From positions 10,921,722-10,985,721 of the forward strand of contig OZ037766.1 of the NCBI GenBank assembly GCA_964035545.1: a DNA stretch of 64,000 nt. The letters are read 5' to 3'. The notes under the pieces were generated by a model. The model searched no databases. It was not told the DNA's origin and worked only from the letters and a program-made list of their open reading frames with translations. The position numbers and the translations under genes were made by a program. Origin of the DNA: Bugula neritina. Its lineage: Eukaryota > Bryozoa > Gymnolaemata > Cheilostomatida > Bugulidae. This document shows positions 1 through 10,109 of the stretch, in pieces. Positions within the stretch are counted from its first letter, which is position 1. Each line of letters begins with the position of its first letter.

Positions 1-752
1 CTCGTTGGTTGCATTTTTGTATTTATGAAAGGGTGCCACAATACAAAGTTCTTTCAGTGTTTATTTGCTCAGCAGTATGGCATGGTTTCTATCCCGGCTA
101 CTACATGATGTTTGGGCCTCTTGCGGGTGGTGTTTTATTGGGGCGAAAGGTAGGACTAAGGCTATATAAAAACTTCAATTACTCAAGCTTTTCTATAAGC
201 AGCCTGATTTGAAGGTGACTGAGTGCAATAGTTTAGGGTCTCGTTTTTGGAGTTAAAGTTCAAAGTTTCGTCTTAAACCCTTAACTCCAAACTTGAGAAC
301 TTTAAACTACTGCACTCAGTCTCCTCCAACTCCCCGCTGCTTATATCAACTTTCCAATTACTCATGTGCTGTAATATTTTCTCTGTAGCATCACTTTCCT
401 ACTTGCCTTTTAACTCTACATGTAGGTTCGGCAGACTATACGCCCAATGTTTCAACACTCAAAGGCTACTAAACTTATTTATGATGTCATCACCTGTTTG
501 GCAACCATATTAGTGATTGCCTTCAACAGCTGCGCTTTCGAGTTGAAAGATTGGCAGCTGATTTATCAATTTCAAAGGTTTGCACTGATTATTTTGCTAT
601 ATTCTTTTGCCAATAATTTTCTTTCAGCAATCTATATATGCTGTAATTGTTCAGTTTCCACACCCACTCCCATATGCGGGGATATACATTTCATTAAAAC
701 AAAATTGACTGATAATCTAATTTGGCCAAAATTTTCAACTGAAAGATACTGA
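1..752 (+). CDS. MBOAT1/2-like lysophospholipid acyltransferase, 3' end (partial)
   Basis: Last two coding exons of a membrane-bound O-acyltransferase. Exons: 1-149 (open at the window edge) and 426-752, joined in phase 0 (AAAG|GTAGGA donor, TGTAG acceptor). The first exon contains SAVWHGFYPGYYMMFG, the family signature with the catalytic His of the WHG motif. The second has KLIYDVITCLATILVIAFN and a hydrophobic helix near the end, matching the C-terminal membrane segments of MBOAT1/2. Members transfer acyl-CoA chains to lysophospholipids in the ER membrane. AATAAA signals lie near 810 and 838. The WHG...YPGYY spacing fits MBOAT1/2 better than LPCAT3 or MBOAT7, but the N-terminal two thirds is outside the window, so the subfamily is not certain. 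Use of the TGA/TAA-side end at 752 assumes that the GT at 578 is not a donor. Confidence 0.85.
214..324. repeat. MITE-like fold-back element in MBOAT intron
   Basis: The left end (214-235, starting GGTGACTGAGTGCA) and the right end (303-324, TAAACTACTGCACTCAGTCTCC) are inverted copies matching at 20 of 22 positions. A second inverted pair, TGGAGTTAA/TTAACTCCA, is nested inside. It fills much of the 276-bp intron. No protein-coding potential. The transposon family is unknown. Confidence 0.6.
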
Positions 753-1602
753 ACCAAAAGTAATTAATTTGTTAAAATGATATTTATTTTTAGAAATTTG
801 TTGTAACCAATAAAACTTAGCAGTTGGTAATTCCGTAATAAAATAGAGTATGCTGTAAAAAGGTTAGGCTCACCTGTCATGAAAATTAAACTTGTAGGTG
901 GCTTATTAAAGTGTAGCTGAGATATTTACCATGTCCTACGACCTACGCTACCAGCAATAAGATATAATAATGGAAGCTGTTGTGTAAATTTAGGATAGGA
1001 AAAAATATTGTTGATTTTACCAGTTTTGAAATGCAAGCTACGGAGCTCAGGTCCCTAAAATGAAGGAATGGCAACTCCAAACTCCCCCTGTGCGAAGTTT
1101 GGCCGATCAATGAAGTGTTGTATAATAGAATCACACCAAACTCGTTGGCTGTGGTTGTAGAATTGTATAAAAATAGTTTATTAAAATGAAAAACTCTCCG
1201 ACAGATATATTTCTACGCATCCTATTGATCCAACCAAACCATACAAAAAATAACCAATTTCACTCCCCAGCAACATTACTGTATGCCATTATTGTAGGTC
1301 TCTGTACTTTTGGCCACACTTCGTTTTGCTCATAGGATTGATTCTGGTACCCAACAAGAAAGCAATTGGCCAACCAATGCTGAATGGCAATCAGCATAAA
1401 AGCCATCTATCATAGCAGCTGTTCTATTTATATTTTTTACAAGTATCATTTATGGTGAAATTTTTTACAGCTAGTAATGTTTATATTTGCAGTTGAAATT
1501 TTATATTTATTATTAACTTAGTAATTGCAGATTATTGGACTGTAGGAATTTATTTTTTTCTTATTTTTTATTACACTTCAATACATCAGCACATAGACTA
1601 CA
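753..1602. other. Intergenic spacer between convergent MBOAT and RPS12
   Basis: Holds the 3' UTR of the MBOAT gene (AATAAA near 810) and, at 1567-1572, a TTTATT that reads AATAAA on the minus strand about 30 nt after the RPS12 stop. No further gene was recognised; short ORFs here have no family features. Confidence 0.6.
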
Positions 1603-3002
1603 TTATTGATTCTTGAAATGTTCTGTGAGAATATCCATAGCTTGTGAATCTTTGCCATAGTCTTTTACAACCACACAACTACAGCCAACAATCTTTCTTG
1701 GGTTTCCTTCTTTGTCTATCTTGCACAATCCAACCCACTCTCCCAGCTTCTTTTTGTCAGCAACCTGCACAAGACAGATTACTATGTAATACATTATGTG
1801 GTTATAATAAGGAACTTTAGCTATAAAATATAGGAATGGAAATATTACCTTGATGAGGTTGATGCTATGCTCAGCGCATAGAGCCTCCACCAACTTGCTA
1901 TACTGCGCTTCATCACAGTTCTCAGCTAGGACACAGAAATGGGCTTGTCGCCTAAAATAATTATTACATGCATTAGCATTACAGTGTTAAAATCACAATG
2001 GGAAAAGCACATACATAGATGTGCCAACTTGAGAGCCAGAGAGTGTGAATCTAAGTGCAATAGTGTTGATTTCACATTTGAAATGCATAGAATAATGAGT
2101 TGCAGTGAATATAAAAAAATAAATATAGACAAAAATTTACGGGAATTTGGAGCAAAAAGTCAGTGCGAAACCATAAAAGCTACTGAATAGCAGATGTATG
2201 TAGAAAAATAACAGCCAACTCACTAAGGTAAAGGTAACACAGAAGGCATCATTAGCATTTTAAATGGCACCAACTACAGCCTTACTACCCTACTTTTAAA
2301 GATTTTACTTCGATGTTGCCATGTTAATGATTTTCATGTTCTTATGCTAACAAGAATACTTTTCTGACTCTATTTAACAAAGGTACATACTTGTCAAGAG
2401 CCTTGACACATTCTCGAACTCCTTTAGCTAGCCCATCATGAATCATTGCAGTTTTCAGCACCTCTTGTAGGGCAGTATTTACATCCATGGAACCACTCTG
2501 AGTCTCATCTCTAAAAATATCACCAGTTGAACAATGTGAACTCAACAAATGTAAAAATACTAAAACATTTAATCGTTTCAACAAGGCTCAACAAAAACTA
2601 TCTTCACAAATATCAGAGATAGAACAATTTACTAAATCATCATTGCCTTGTAAATAATAATGCACCTGCTGTAAAATTCTAATTTTTATTAGGCCATTCA
2701 ATTTCTAAGAAAAACAAAAACCTTTACTTGTAGTAGTTATCAAATTAGGCTTTAAGTTTCACAAGTTTTTTTGAAGATGAAGTAATGAAATAATTAACAA
2801 TAAGTATAACTTTAAGCGTAAGGTGAAAAATATTTTATATGTATATTTGTGGCAATGACTAAATCGTTACCCATACAGTAACACACAAGTAAAATTTCTC
2901 CCTGGTGCACTATAACAATAACGTAATTTAACGGTTTGACAGAATCATAAAGGATCATCATCATAATGATAATTGAGCAAAATCTACATACCCTTCCTGC
3001 AT
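1603..3002 (-). CDS. RPS12: 40S ribosomal protein S12 (eS12)
   Basis: Component of the small ribosomal subunit, acting in cytoplasmic translation. Coding exons (minus strand, 5' to 3'): 3002-2992, 2510-2391, 1951-1849, 1764-1603; together 396 nt, 131 aa, against about 132 aa for vertebrate RPS12. The protein starts MQEGDETQSGS, followed by [45 protein letters not shown] and the near-invariant [20 protein letters not shown] and [12 protein letters not shown]. All junctions are GT-AG and phases agree. The ATG lies 11 nt before a GTATGT donor in a short exon (3017-2992) that is itself preceded by a non-coding exon ending at 3146 (GTAAGT donor). A pyrimidine run on the minus strand at about 3186 could be the 5'TOP transcription start expected of ribosomal protein genes; that part is inference. 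The RPS12 introns of vertebrates host snoRNAs, but I could not identify one here. Confidence 0.96.
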
Positions 3003-3017
3003 TTTCAGGACGTCCTC

Positions 3018-3190
3018 CTACAAGCAAAAGGAAATAATAACACAAACTGTAGCTGACAACATCTAGAAAAGTATTGTGCTACTATTCAACGCGATGTCAA
3101 TATTCTACATGAAAAAAATTAGATGAAAATTGAGGACACTTACGATGAGTTCACGTTTTCTTCTCAATAAAATACAAAAAAAGGGCTTGA
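3018..3190 (-). promoter_or_regulatory. RPS12 5' non-coding exon and probable TOP promoter
   Basis: On the minus strand a GTAAGT donor (3145-3140) closes a short exon that begins near a C followed by a T-run (about 3186-3178), the sequence expected at a terminal-oligopyrimidine start site. The acceptor CTTGTAG at 3018-3024 then leads into the exon with the start codon. The exact start is inferred. Confidence 0.45.
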
Positions 3191-4799
3191 AAACCGGAAA
3201 TCTGATATGATCTCGAAAAAAACGATCAAAATCGTTTTTATTTGAAAAAAATTATAATAAATAACTGCAAAAAATAAAAATAATTTTTAACATTACTAAA
3301 TAAAACATTTTAATTTTTTTCAACACTGATGATTCATTTTACGCTTTTTTAGTAGAAAAAAGAGTTTAGAGAGAAGACAAGTCCTAACGTAATGCTTTAT
3401 TTGATGCAAATATGTAATAAAACATCTACTATCTCCATTACCATGTGAGCTTCTAATGTTCAAGGGTTTTCAGCCGGCTAAGAATTCTGTCTTTCAACAT
3501 ATAGATTGAGAAAAGTATTAGTTTTCTTTATATTGCAAAGGTGTTAGCCATTAAGTACTCTGTGCCAACCATGGGACAATGTTGAAACAGCTTTTGTAAG
3601 GAAGTTGTGTTGTGTGTGCGTGCAATTTATGCAATTGTAGCTGAAGGTTGTTTATTGTTTGAGGTTTTTGTGTATCTATCATTTCGCTGCCAAAATATAA
3701 TGCATACATCTTTCCGGAACAATATATGGCATTTAATTGAGCAAAAAGAAAGTAGGTGCTGATTCAAGAAATATGAAAAATAACTTGGTACTTGCACATA
3801 ATAAGAAAGATAATGCAGGATCAAAGTTGGAATAGCCGTTAGATGGGTAAAATATAAAACAATAGTAAAAGATTTGCTACAAAATACCAAAAAAAAATGA
3901 AGTCATGTGAACATGCTTATTGAATGATAACTAGACGATAGATCAAAATTTCAAGACCCCTATATTTGGAAAAACAAGAGGGAGTTAGAATGGAGTATAA
4001 TATATCCTAGGGAATCATATCCTGAAAAAGAGTTCAACTGCAAAACCGATCATATTTTTGAAAACGATATGCAAATGTCAACATGAACAATGGGACATAA
4101 TCATAAGGTTATAAACAGCATAGCTAATCTCTATTGTAGTTTTAGATCTAAATCAATTGGAGTATTAAGTTAAATCGAGCTCTCAACTACCACCAAATTA
4201 TAATAAACACTACTGTCGTCACGCATAGTGACACCATCTGTACACATTTCATTATATTCTAAAATATTTCAGTTCACTAGTTATTCTAAAATTTAGGTAA
4301 TAAAACTCATATAATCTTTAACATATGTAATATTAATTTTTGGCTCCATAGTCTCATACGTCAGAACCACAATAGTATAATTATTCTACGACTTGGTTTA
4401 CACACCATCATTAACCTTTAATAATCAAAATATTGCCAGTAATTTTAAAATAAAAAGTCGATAGGTTGCATATATTATTTATACATATAAAATTGCAAAA
4501 TATTTATAAAGTCTCATGCATTCAGTAGCAACGTTATAGCAAGGCCTTGGACCAAAGTGAACTGCCTTGCATGCTGCAAACCAAGAAACATTGATTAGAT
4601 TAATTTCCTCTAAAGGTAAAAGTGCACATCTCTTTGTCTCATATGTTATGTCATTACTCAATCATTTTTTATCAAAACTTGAAGCACAGACCTTACAGTT
4701 GTACAATTTGCTGGCTGTGCTCATATAGAAATGCTATCTGCAAAAGGAAAACTGCATTAGCAATGTTATTATTGATCTAAGTTACTAAAAGTGTGCAAG
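3191..4799. other. Intergenic spacer between divergent RPS12 and bHLH gene
   Basis: AT-rich sequence between two head-to-head genes. It should include both promoters. Only short ORFs without recognisable domains occur, on either strand. Confidence 0.5.
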
Positions 4800-5027
4800 A
4801 TGAAGACAAATACCTTTTATAAACGATCTGCTGCAAACGAGAGAGAAAGGCAGAGAATGAAGCAGCTAAATGAAGCCTATTTACAACTGAAGCATAGTCT
4901 GCCATGGATACCAAATGATACAAAGCTGACAAAGTTAGAGATTCTACTATTTGCTATCCAATATATTTATGACTTAACCTGGGAGCTTGATACTGAACCG
5001 AACATAGTCAACACATGTACGTGCTGA
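4800..5027 (+). CDS. Small bHLH transcription factor, TCF21/musculin class
   Basis: An uninterrupted 75-aa reading frame made up almost entirely of a basic helix-loop-helix domain. The basic region is RSAANERERQRMKQLNEAY, with the E-box-contacting Glu in the ERER segment. Helix 1 is followed by the loop LPWIPNDTKLTK and helix 2 LEILLFAIQYIYDLTWEL. The P-W-x-P-x-DTKL-x-K loop is characteristic of the TCF21/musculin/TCF23/24 group of class II bHLH factors, which dimerise with E proteins in the nucleus and act in mesoderm and muscle development. An in-frame GTG lies 9 nt upstream; ATG 4800 is the first ATG. AATAAA at 5197-5202 supports a single-exon gene. A GTACGT at 5017 could be a donor to a further C-terminal exon, as in vertebrate TCF21, but I found no matching exon. 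The protein is unusually short for the family (about 180 aa). Confidence 0.75.
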   Translation: MKTNTFYKRSAANERERQRMKQLNEAYLQLKHSLPWIPNDTKLTKLEILLFAIQYIYDLTWELDTEPNIVNTCTC

Positions 5028-5202
5028 ATGCAATCTATGAATGGAGGTAAAATTACATGATCTTAAACTTTTCAAATCTTAATCTTAGCAACCTATTATG
5101 AGTTCGAAAACTTATGATTGCACTATATGATACATAGGATGTGCAGTCATGTATTTATAATTGTATATGCAATTCATCTGATATAAAAGTTTATAAAATA
5201 AA

Positions 5203-8149
5203 TGTCACTGATTAGGATAATCTTCGTTGCAGGTGCATCCAAAAATATGTAATGAGGCCATGGTACATGAAATTCTTTAATTTTTCAAATAGATTTTTAG
5301 TTGTTGAGAACTCACTTAATACCTTTTAATGTACATAATATATATAAATATATTATTATAATGTTGGCAAAGCTAATGGAAAAAACTAAATACACACATG
5401 CATACATTTCATACAAATTAAAGTAGAATATTAAAAATTAAAGCAACTTTACTTTTTCTTATAGTTTGTTGGAGTCTTCTTATAGTTTCTTCAGAGACTC
5501 AGATCATGAAGTAAAAGAAATGTTCAACTGACAACAGAAAGGGAACAACTTCTATTTTAAATTATTTATAATTATTTTAACAATAATTAATATAAATTAT
5601 TATACAATATAATTGTGAACCAACAATATAACATAGTGAGGTAGACTTTCTTGCAATGCAACTTATTTTAGGATAACTGAAATATTATTTACATAATAAA
5701 CATGCTTCAGCTAAAATTGAATTTCTAAACAATAACATAAGAATTATAAAGCATATTATATGCTTTAGAAACTAACCAAAATGTAGACAGACTGAGAAAA
5801 CACTTCAATTCAAAACCAAAAGTTTTAAAACATTAGTTTACAAAATGAAATCTGAATATACAAATAAAGGATCAAAACAATTTTACACATAAATATGATA
5901 ATATAATAAAATATTTTTAACCATGCATGAGAATTTGTAATATGATCTGGTTAAATGAAAAAAACTGGATGGCATAACTTTTCAAAAGCAAATTATAATG
6001 ACGACAGATTTACACGCTATTGAGATTTTTAAATATAAAAGTAAAAAATATATCAATAAGACACCATAAAAAGTTTTCAATTATTTACTCTTAATTACTT
6101 CAACAGATATATGCTTTCAAAGATAATTTCATGAAATTTTCAGGCATAAAATCACACATATTAAAAGCTAAATTCTGTGCTTTTTACGAATATTATATTA
6201 GTTTAAAATCTTGTATCAGTTATGTAATGGAAGGAATTTTTAATCCATAAAATTAGCACAACTTATGAGCCATTGTCTATCAATAACAACTGCCAGCTCT
6301 TCATTGAGATTCTTGAGATGTAGCATATATGCCTCCTAATGATAGATTTCCTGAATCATCACCAACTTAGAAATACTCTCAGTCTGGTGCTGCAGGCAAC
6401 AGTGTAGTGTAGCATCACCTACAGAATGAAATGCATACTATTATAATTTTATTCTAGGAATGACTATTCATAAAATGCTGTATTGCATATCAAGAAAAAC
6501 TTGAGGCAATTTTTTGGAAAAACACTCGGCATTACAACTTCATAGGTCAAAATCTAAATATAATTTTTCTTCATTATTGCAAACAATAGAATAGTAATGT
6601 ATATTATAAAGTTGCAATTAATATCACTTATTTTTAACTATTTATTATACTCTAGACTGCAGAAGCAGGCTGTGGGCTGTAGAAAGCAATGCCTCTAATC
6701 GATGGCTGGCAGGTTTGGCCTAGCATGTGGTAGTGTACATCTGGTAGTATAACCTTCATTTATAAAGTTATTTTTAAAAGAAACAGCATTTTAAAAACTT
6801 TGTTGTAGTTAGAGCTCTGGATAGCAAAAATCTATACATAAAATACTGCTACAGTATAAACTATATAGTTTACAGCAGGTTTTTCGGTAATTCATTATTC
6901 AAAGCACTTTACCATATAATATAATCTTAACTCTTTAAGTTACATATTTACTCTGGGGGTAGTATTTGACTATAAAATGATAAACCCTAAATTCACCATC
7001 AAAACAGTCGAGTAAACATGATAACCTTTTATTCTTTTTCAACTGCATGTAATTCATGTATATACATGTCTGTATATGGCAAGGTTGCACCTGTTAAGTA
7101 AAATTAGAAATCTAGTAACAAGAATGACGATATATTTGAGCTGCTGTGTAAGTTAGCAACATGGGAACTGTCAAGATAGAAGCTATTATGACAACATTCA
7201 AGTCAACAAAAGCCTCACTAAAACCTTTGATAATCTACATGACAAATCTATCTACAGATTTTATGCCTTTAACTCCTGTCTTTAGGATACCTGCACAGTC
7301 ACATGCTGAATTGTACAGGATTGGCTGTTATAACTCTTGAAAAAGAGTACTTTTCTGCAACTACATGTTATATCAAATGATTCTAAAGTCATAGCATATT
7401 TAGCCAAATGATTAGAAATTACACCTAAAGGATTATTTCAACTTAGAAAAATTTTGAGCAAATTCTTCATCAACATAGCCAAATATTGCATCCACCTACT
7501 TATTTGAAGAGCGTTAGGTACAGCCAGAAAAGACAGATATGTAGATAACCCCAAACTCAAACTTGAACAACAATAGCAAACCCTCTTCATACGTAGAGTG
7601 CGAAATAAATCAAACAATTACAGTATAATGCTGCACGCCAAAACTAAATTAAGTGTTTACTATTCTTAATTATTCAATTTCTAATATTTCTTGTAAACAT
7701 ATTTTTCGATTATAAACATTAATTAGGTATACAAAAATAGAGAATCCAAAAGTACTCTTAGTTATAGATTCCATGGAACTCAAAGTAAGCCTATAGCCGT
7801 AAATAGGGTGCTAAGAATTTGATATAATAGCCATATGTATTACATCTCAGCTCAATATCTCAGCTTGATTGGTGTTGAGATTATAAAATCGAAAATTAAA
7901 CTTAATTTCGATACTTATTATAGTGCCAATAGGCTGCATGGCATCAGTCAATTTATCATGTGAATCCTGGCCAAACAAACGATTCGATTCAAAGGAGCAG
8001 AGGAGACCGCTACGGTTATATTGCATTTTAGAGGAGACAACTTGATAAATCACACTGGCAGTGCGAATACTGCCAACGCTGAAACAGCGAGCCACTAAAG
8101 TTTCGGTATTTGAATTATCCAGTAGCAAGACGGCTTAGGTACTAAACAC
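5203..8149. other. Long AT-rich intergenic region
   Basis: No gene is recognised between the bHLH polyadenylation signal and the putative 5' exon of the SLC5 gene. A less AT-rich patch at about 7925-8130 contains a 93-codon minus-strand ORF without recognisable domains. This may be promoter-proximal sequence rather than coding. Confidence 0.4.
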
Positions 8150-8286
8150 TGATTGGGTTGCCAATCGCGATGTTTACATTGGTAGCGCATTAGAAGCACA
8201 TGCTCATGCTGTTGGCCTGAACATCTTCATAATTATTTGACTGATCTTTCAACGCTAATCCAGAATCACTTCTAGTTTCTCTGAGA
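8150..8286 (+). promoter_or_regulatory. Possible non-coding first exon and promoter of the SLC5 gene
   Basis: A CpG-containing patch ends in ACTCTGAGA-like exon sequence followed by a consensus GTGAGT donor at 8287. The matching acceptor, a strong T-run and TAG at 10071-10077, lies 32 nt before the SLC5 start codon. Both ends are visible, but their pairing is inferred from splice-site quality only. Confidence 0.35.
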
Positions 8287-8468
8287 GTGAGTAAGCACAG
8301 TTTCATTATATTTCTATAGAGTATTAGTCATTGTAATTATCTAAATTCATATGACCTATTTTTTAAAGCCCTAAAGGCTATGTTTAACTTTAAAAGTGTA
8401 TTGGTACATTTGACTTTGAGGAAAGCATTTGCTTTTATCTTAGCATTATGATTATCATTATCATGTTC

Positions 8469-8503
8469 ATAATGATAACCATAATGATTATGGTTATCAT
8501 TAT
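8469..8503. repeat. Perfect 16-bp palindromic hairpin
   Basis: ATAATGATAACCATAA and its exact reverse complement are separated by TGA. Related ATGATTATCATTATCA motifs lie just upstream (8448-8463), so this is a local cluster of AT-rich inverted and direct repeats in the putative 5' intron of the SLC5 gene. Confidence 0.8.
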
Positions 8504-10109
8504 AAATTTTAAATTCCATGAAAACAAAAATCTACCTTCATTTTTAGTTTTGCTTCAACTTGCGCCTGTAGTTCAATGGTAACACTACTTTCAATTATAT
8601 TTTCATATTCTTGTTGTCTTTGAGTTTGTGAGAATTATTATTATTACTCTTTACTCTTTAGTTTTATGATTTAATTTTATGACTATTGAATTTGATTATC
8701 ACATATACTATATAAGTATCAGCATAGCCATTACACCAACAGTTGCAATTCAATGTTTTCAGTCATAATGATAATCATAGTAGCTGTTTTTCTTTTCAGA
8801 GGGAGTAATTATTGTTTCAGTTGATGTTACAACTTACAAGGCTATTAGTATTATTTTACCTCTGTCTGAATCTCATTTTGTGTCAATTTAAATCACGCTC
8901 AGTGCCACCTTTAAATGATTTTAAAATTCATTTTCATTTTGTGCTTTTAAAAATAAAATTAGATTAGTAATTTACTTCAGTTTTATAGAAGAAACTAAGA
9001 GTAAGTTAAAGTTATCATTACATTGAATATCAAATAAAAGCTAAAAGCAAAAATACTAGAACATAATAAATATAATAATTGATTTAATTTAATAATCCAA
9101 ATCAATGATTCTGACAACTAATTTACTAGCATAAAAGATAATTTATTGATAAAATACCTGCTGACTGTGTAAGCAAAATTGCTTGATTCAACTTCAACCA
9201 TGTCCATTGTTTAACAAATTGGTTTGACTTTGTTTGATATTTTTGTTATCTGATTTACTGCAAATTTATGATATTGTCATGTGAAGTTTTTAAACTGTAA
9301 AATGTTGATATGCAATGCAATTGAAATTTTTATAGCTTATGCTGGAGTTAGAAAAAAATTTTATTTCATAAGTAATTTATAACCCAACCATGTTGCATGT
9401 TACAATAAAATATGTGGTGGCCTTTGATTTTACCAAACACTAACATATTATACAGAAGCACTAAAGCTCTCTAGAAAGCTGTAAGGAAATGTTGAAAAGT
9501 ATGGAGTTTTGTGAATATATAATGAATATTGTGTGAAGTAAACTATGCCAGTATGTAGATGTGTGCTATGCCTATTTTTGCAACCTAAACAGAATGTAAA
9601 AGCTGCAAAACATCAAACAAAATCTCAAAACCAATCATTTATAGCAAGCAATAGAATGTAACATCTAGTGCATGCAAGTGTTTGCCTTAAGTTTGTGGAA
9701 AATATCTTCAAGTTTGAGTAGTTAAGCTATCATTAGTCAAACATTATGGAGGCTGAATCTTTGAGCGCCTATTATTTGCTAATAGGATCTTCAGAATACA
9801 TTTACATTAGTATTTTAATATCAACCCAAAGAGTGTTGCTTTTATATGTGTTTATAACACACAGCATGATTACAGCCAGCTTATAGTTATAGTTTGCATA
9901 CTTATGCTTATATTTTGCATAAAATATTTACTATTTCATGTGAAATTTTAGTTGCTACTTGTTAGAACTGGCTCTAGGGTTTATAATGTTCACCATTGAA
10001 TTCTCCAAATTATGGACTATTTTAGGTGGCTGACTGTTTTATTTCATACAGTTTTAAGTATTGTATCTGTTTTTTAGCATTTCATCTGATTTTATGATAC
10101 TGTTTAGAA

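Noticed and set aside
1952-2990. snoRNA inside RPS12 introns, as in vertebrates
   Set aside because: ATGATGA-like box C motifs occur on the minus strand, but no convincing box D with terminal stem could be matched by eye.
4479-4661. 60-codon minus-strand ORF upstream of the bHLH gene
   Set aside because: AT-rich sequence, no domain, no splice partners and no signals; length expected by chance.
7847-8128. 93-codon minus-strand ORF in a less AT-rich patch
   Set aside because: No recognisable family or signal; it probably overlaps promoter-type sequence upstream of the SLC5 gene.
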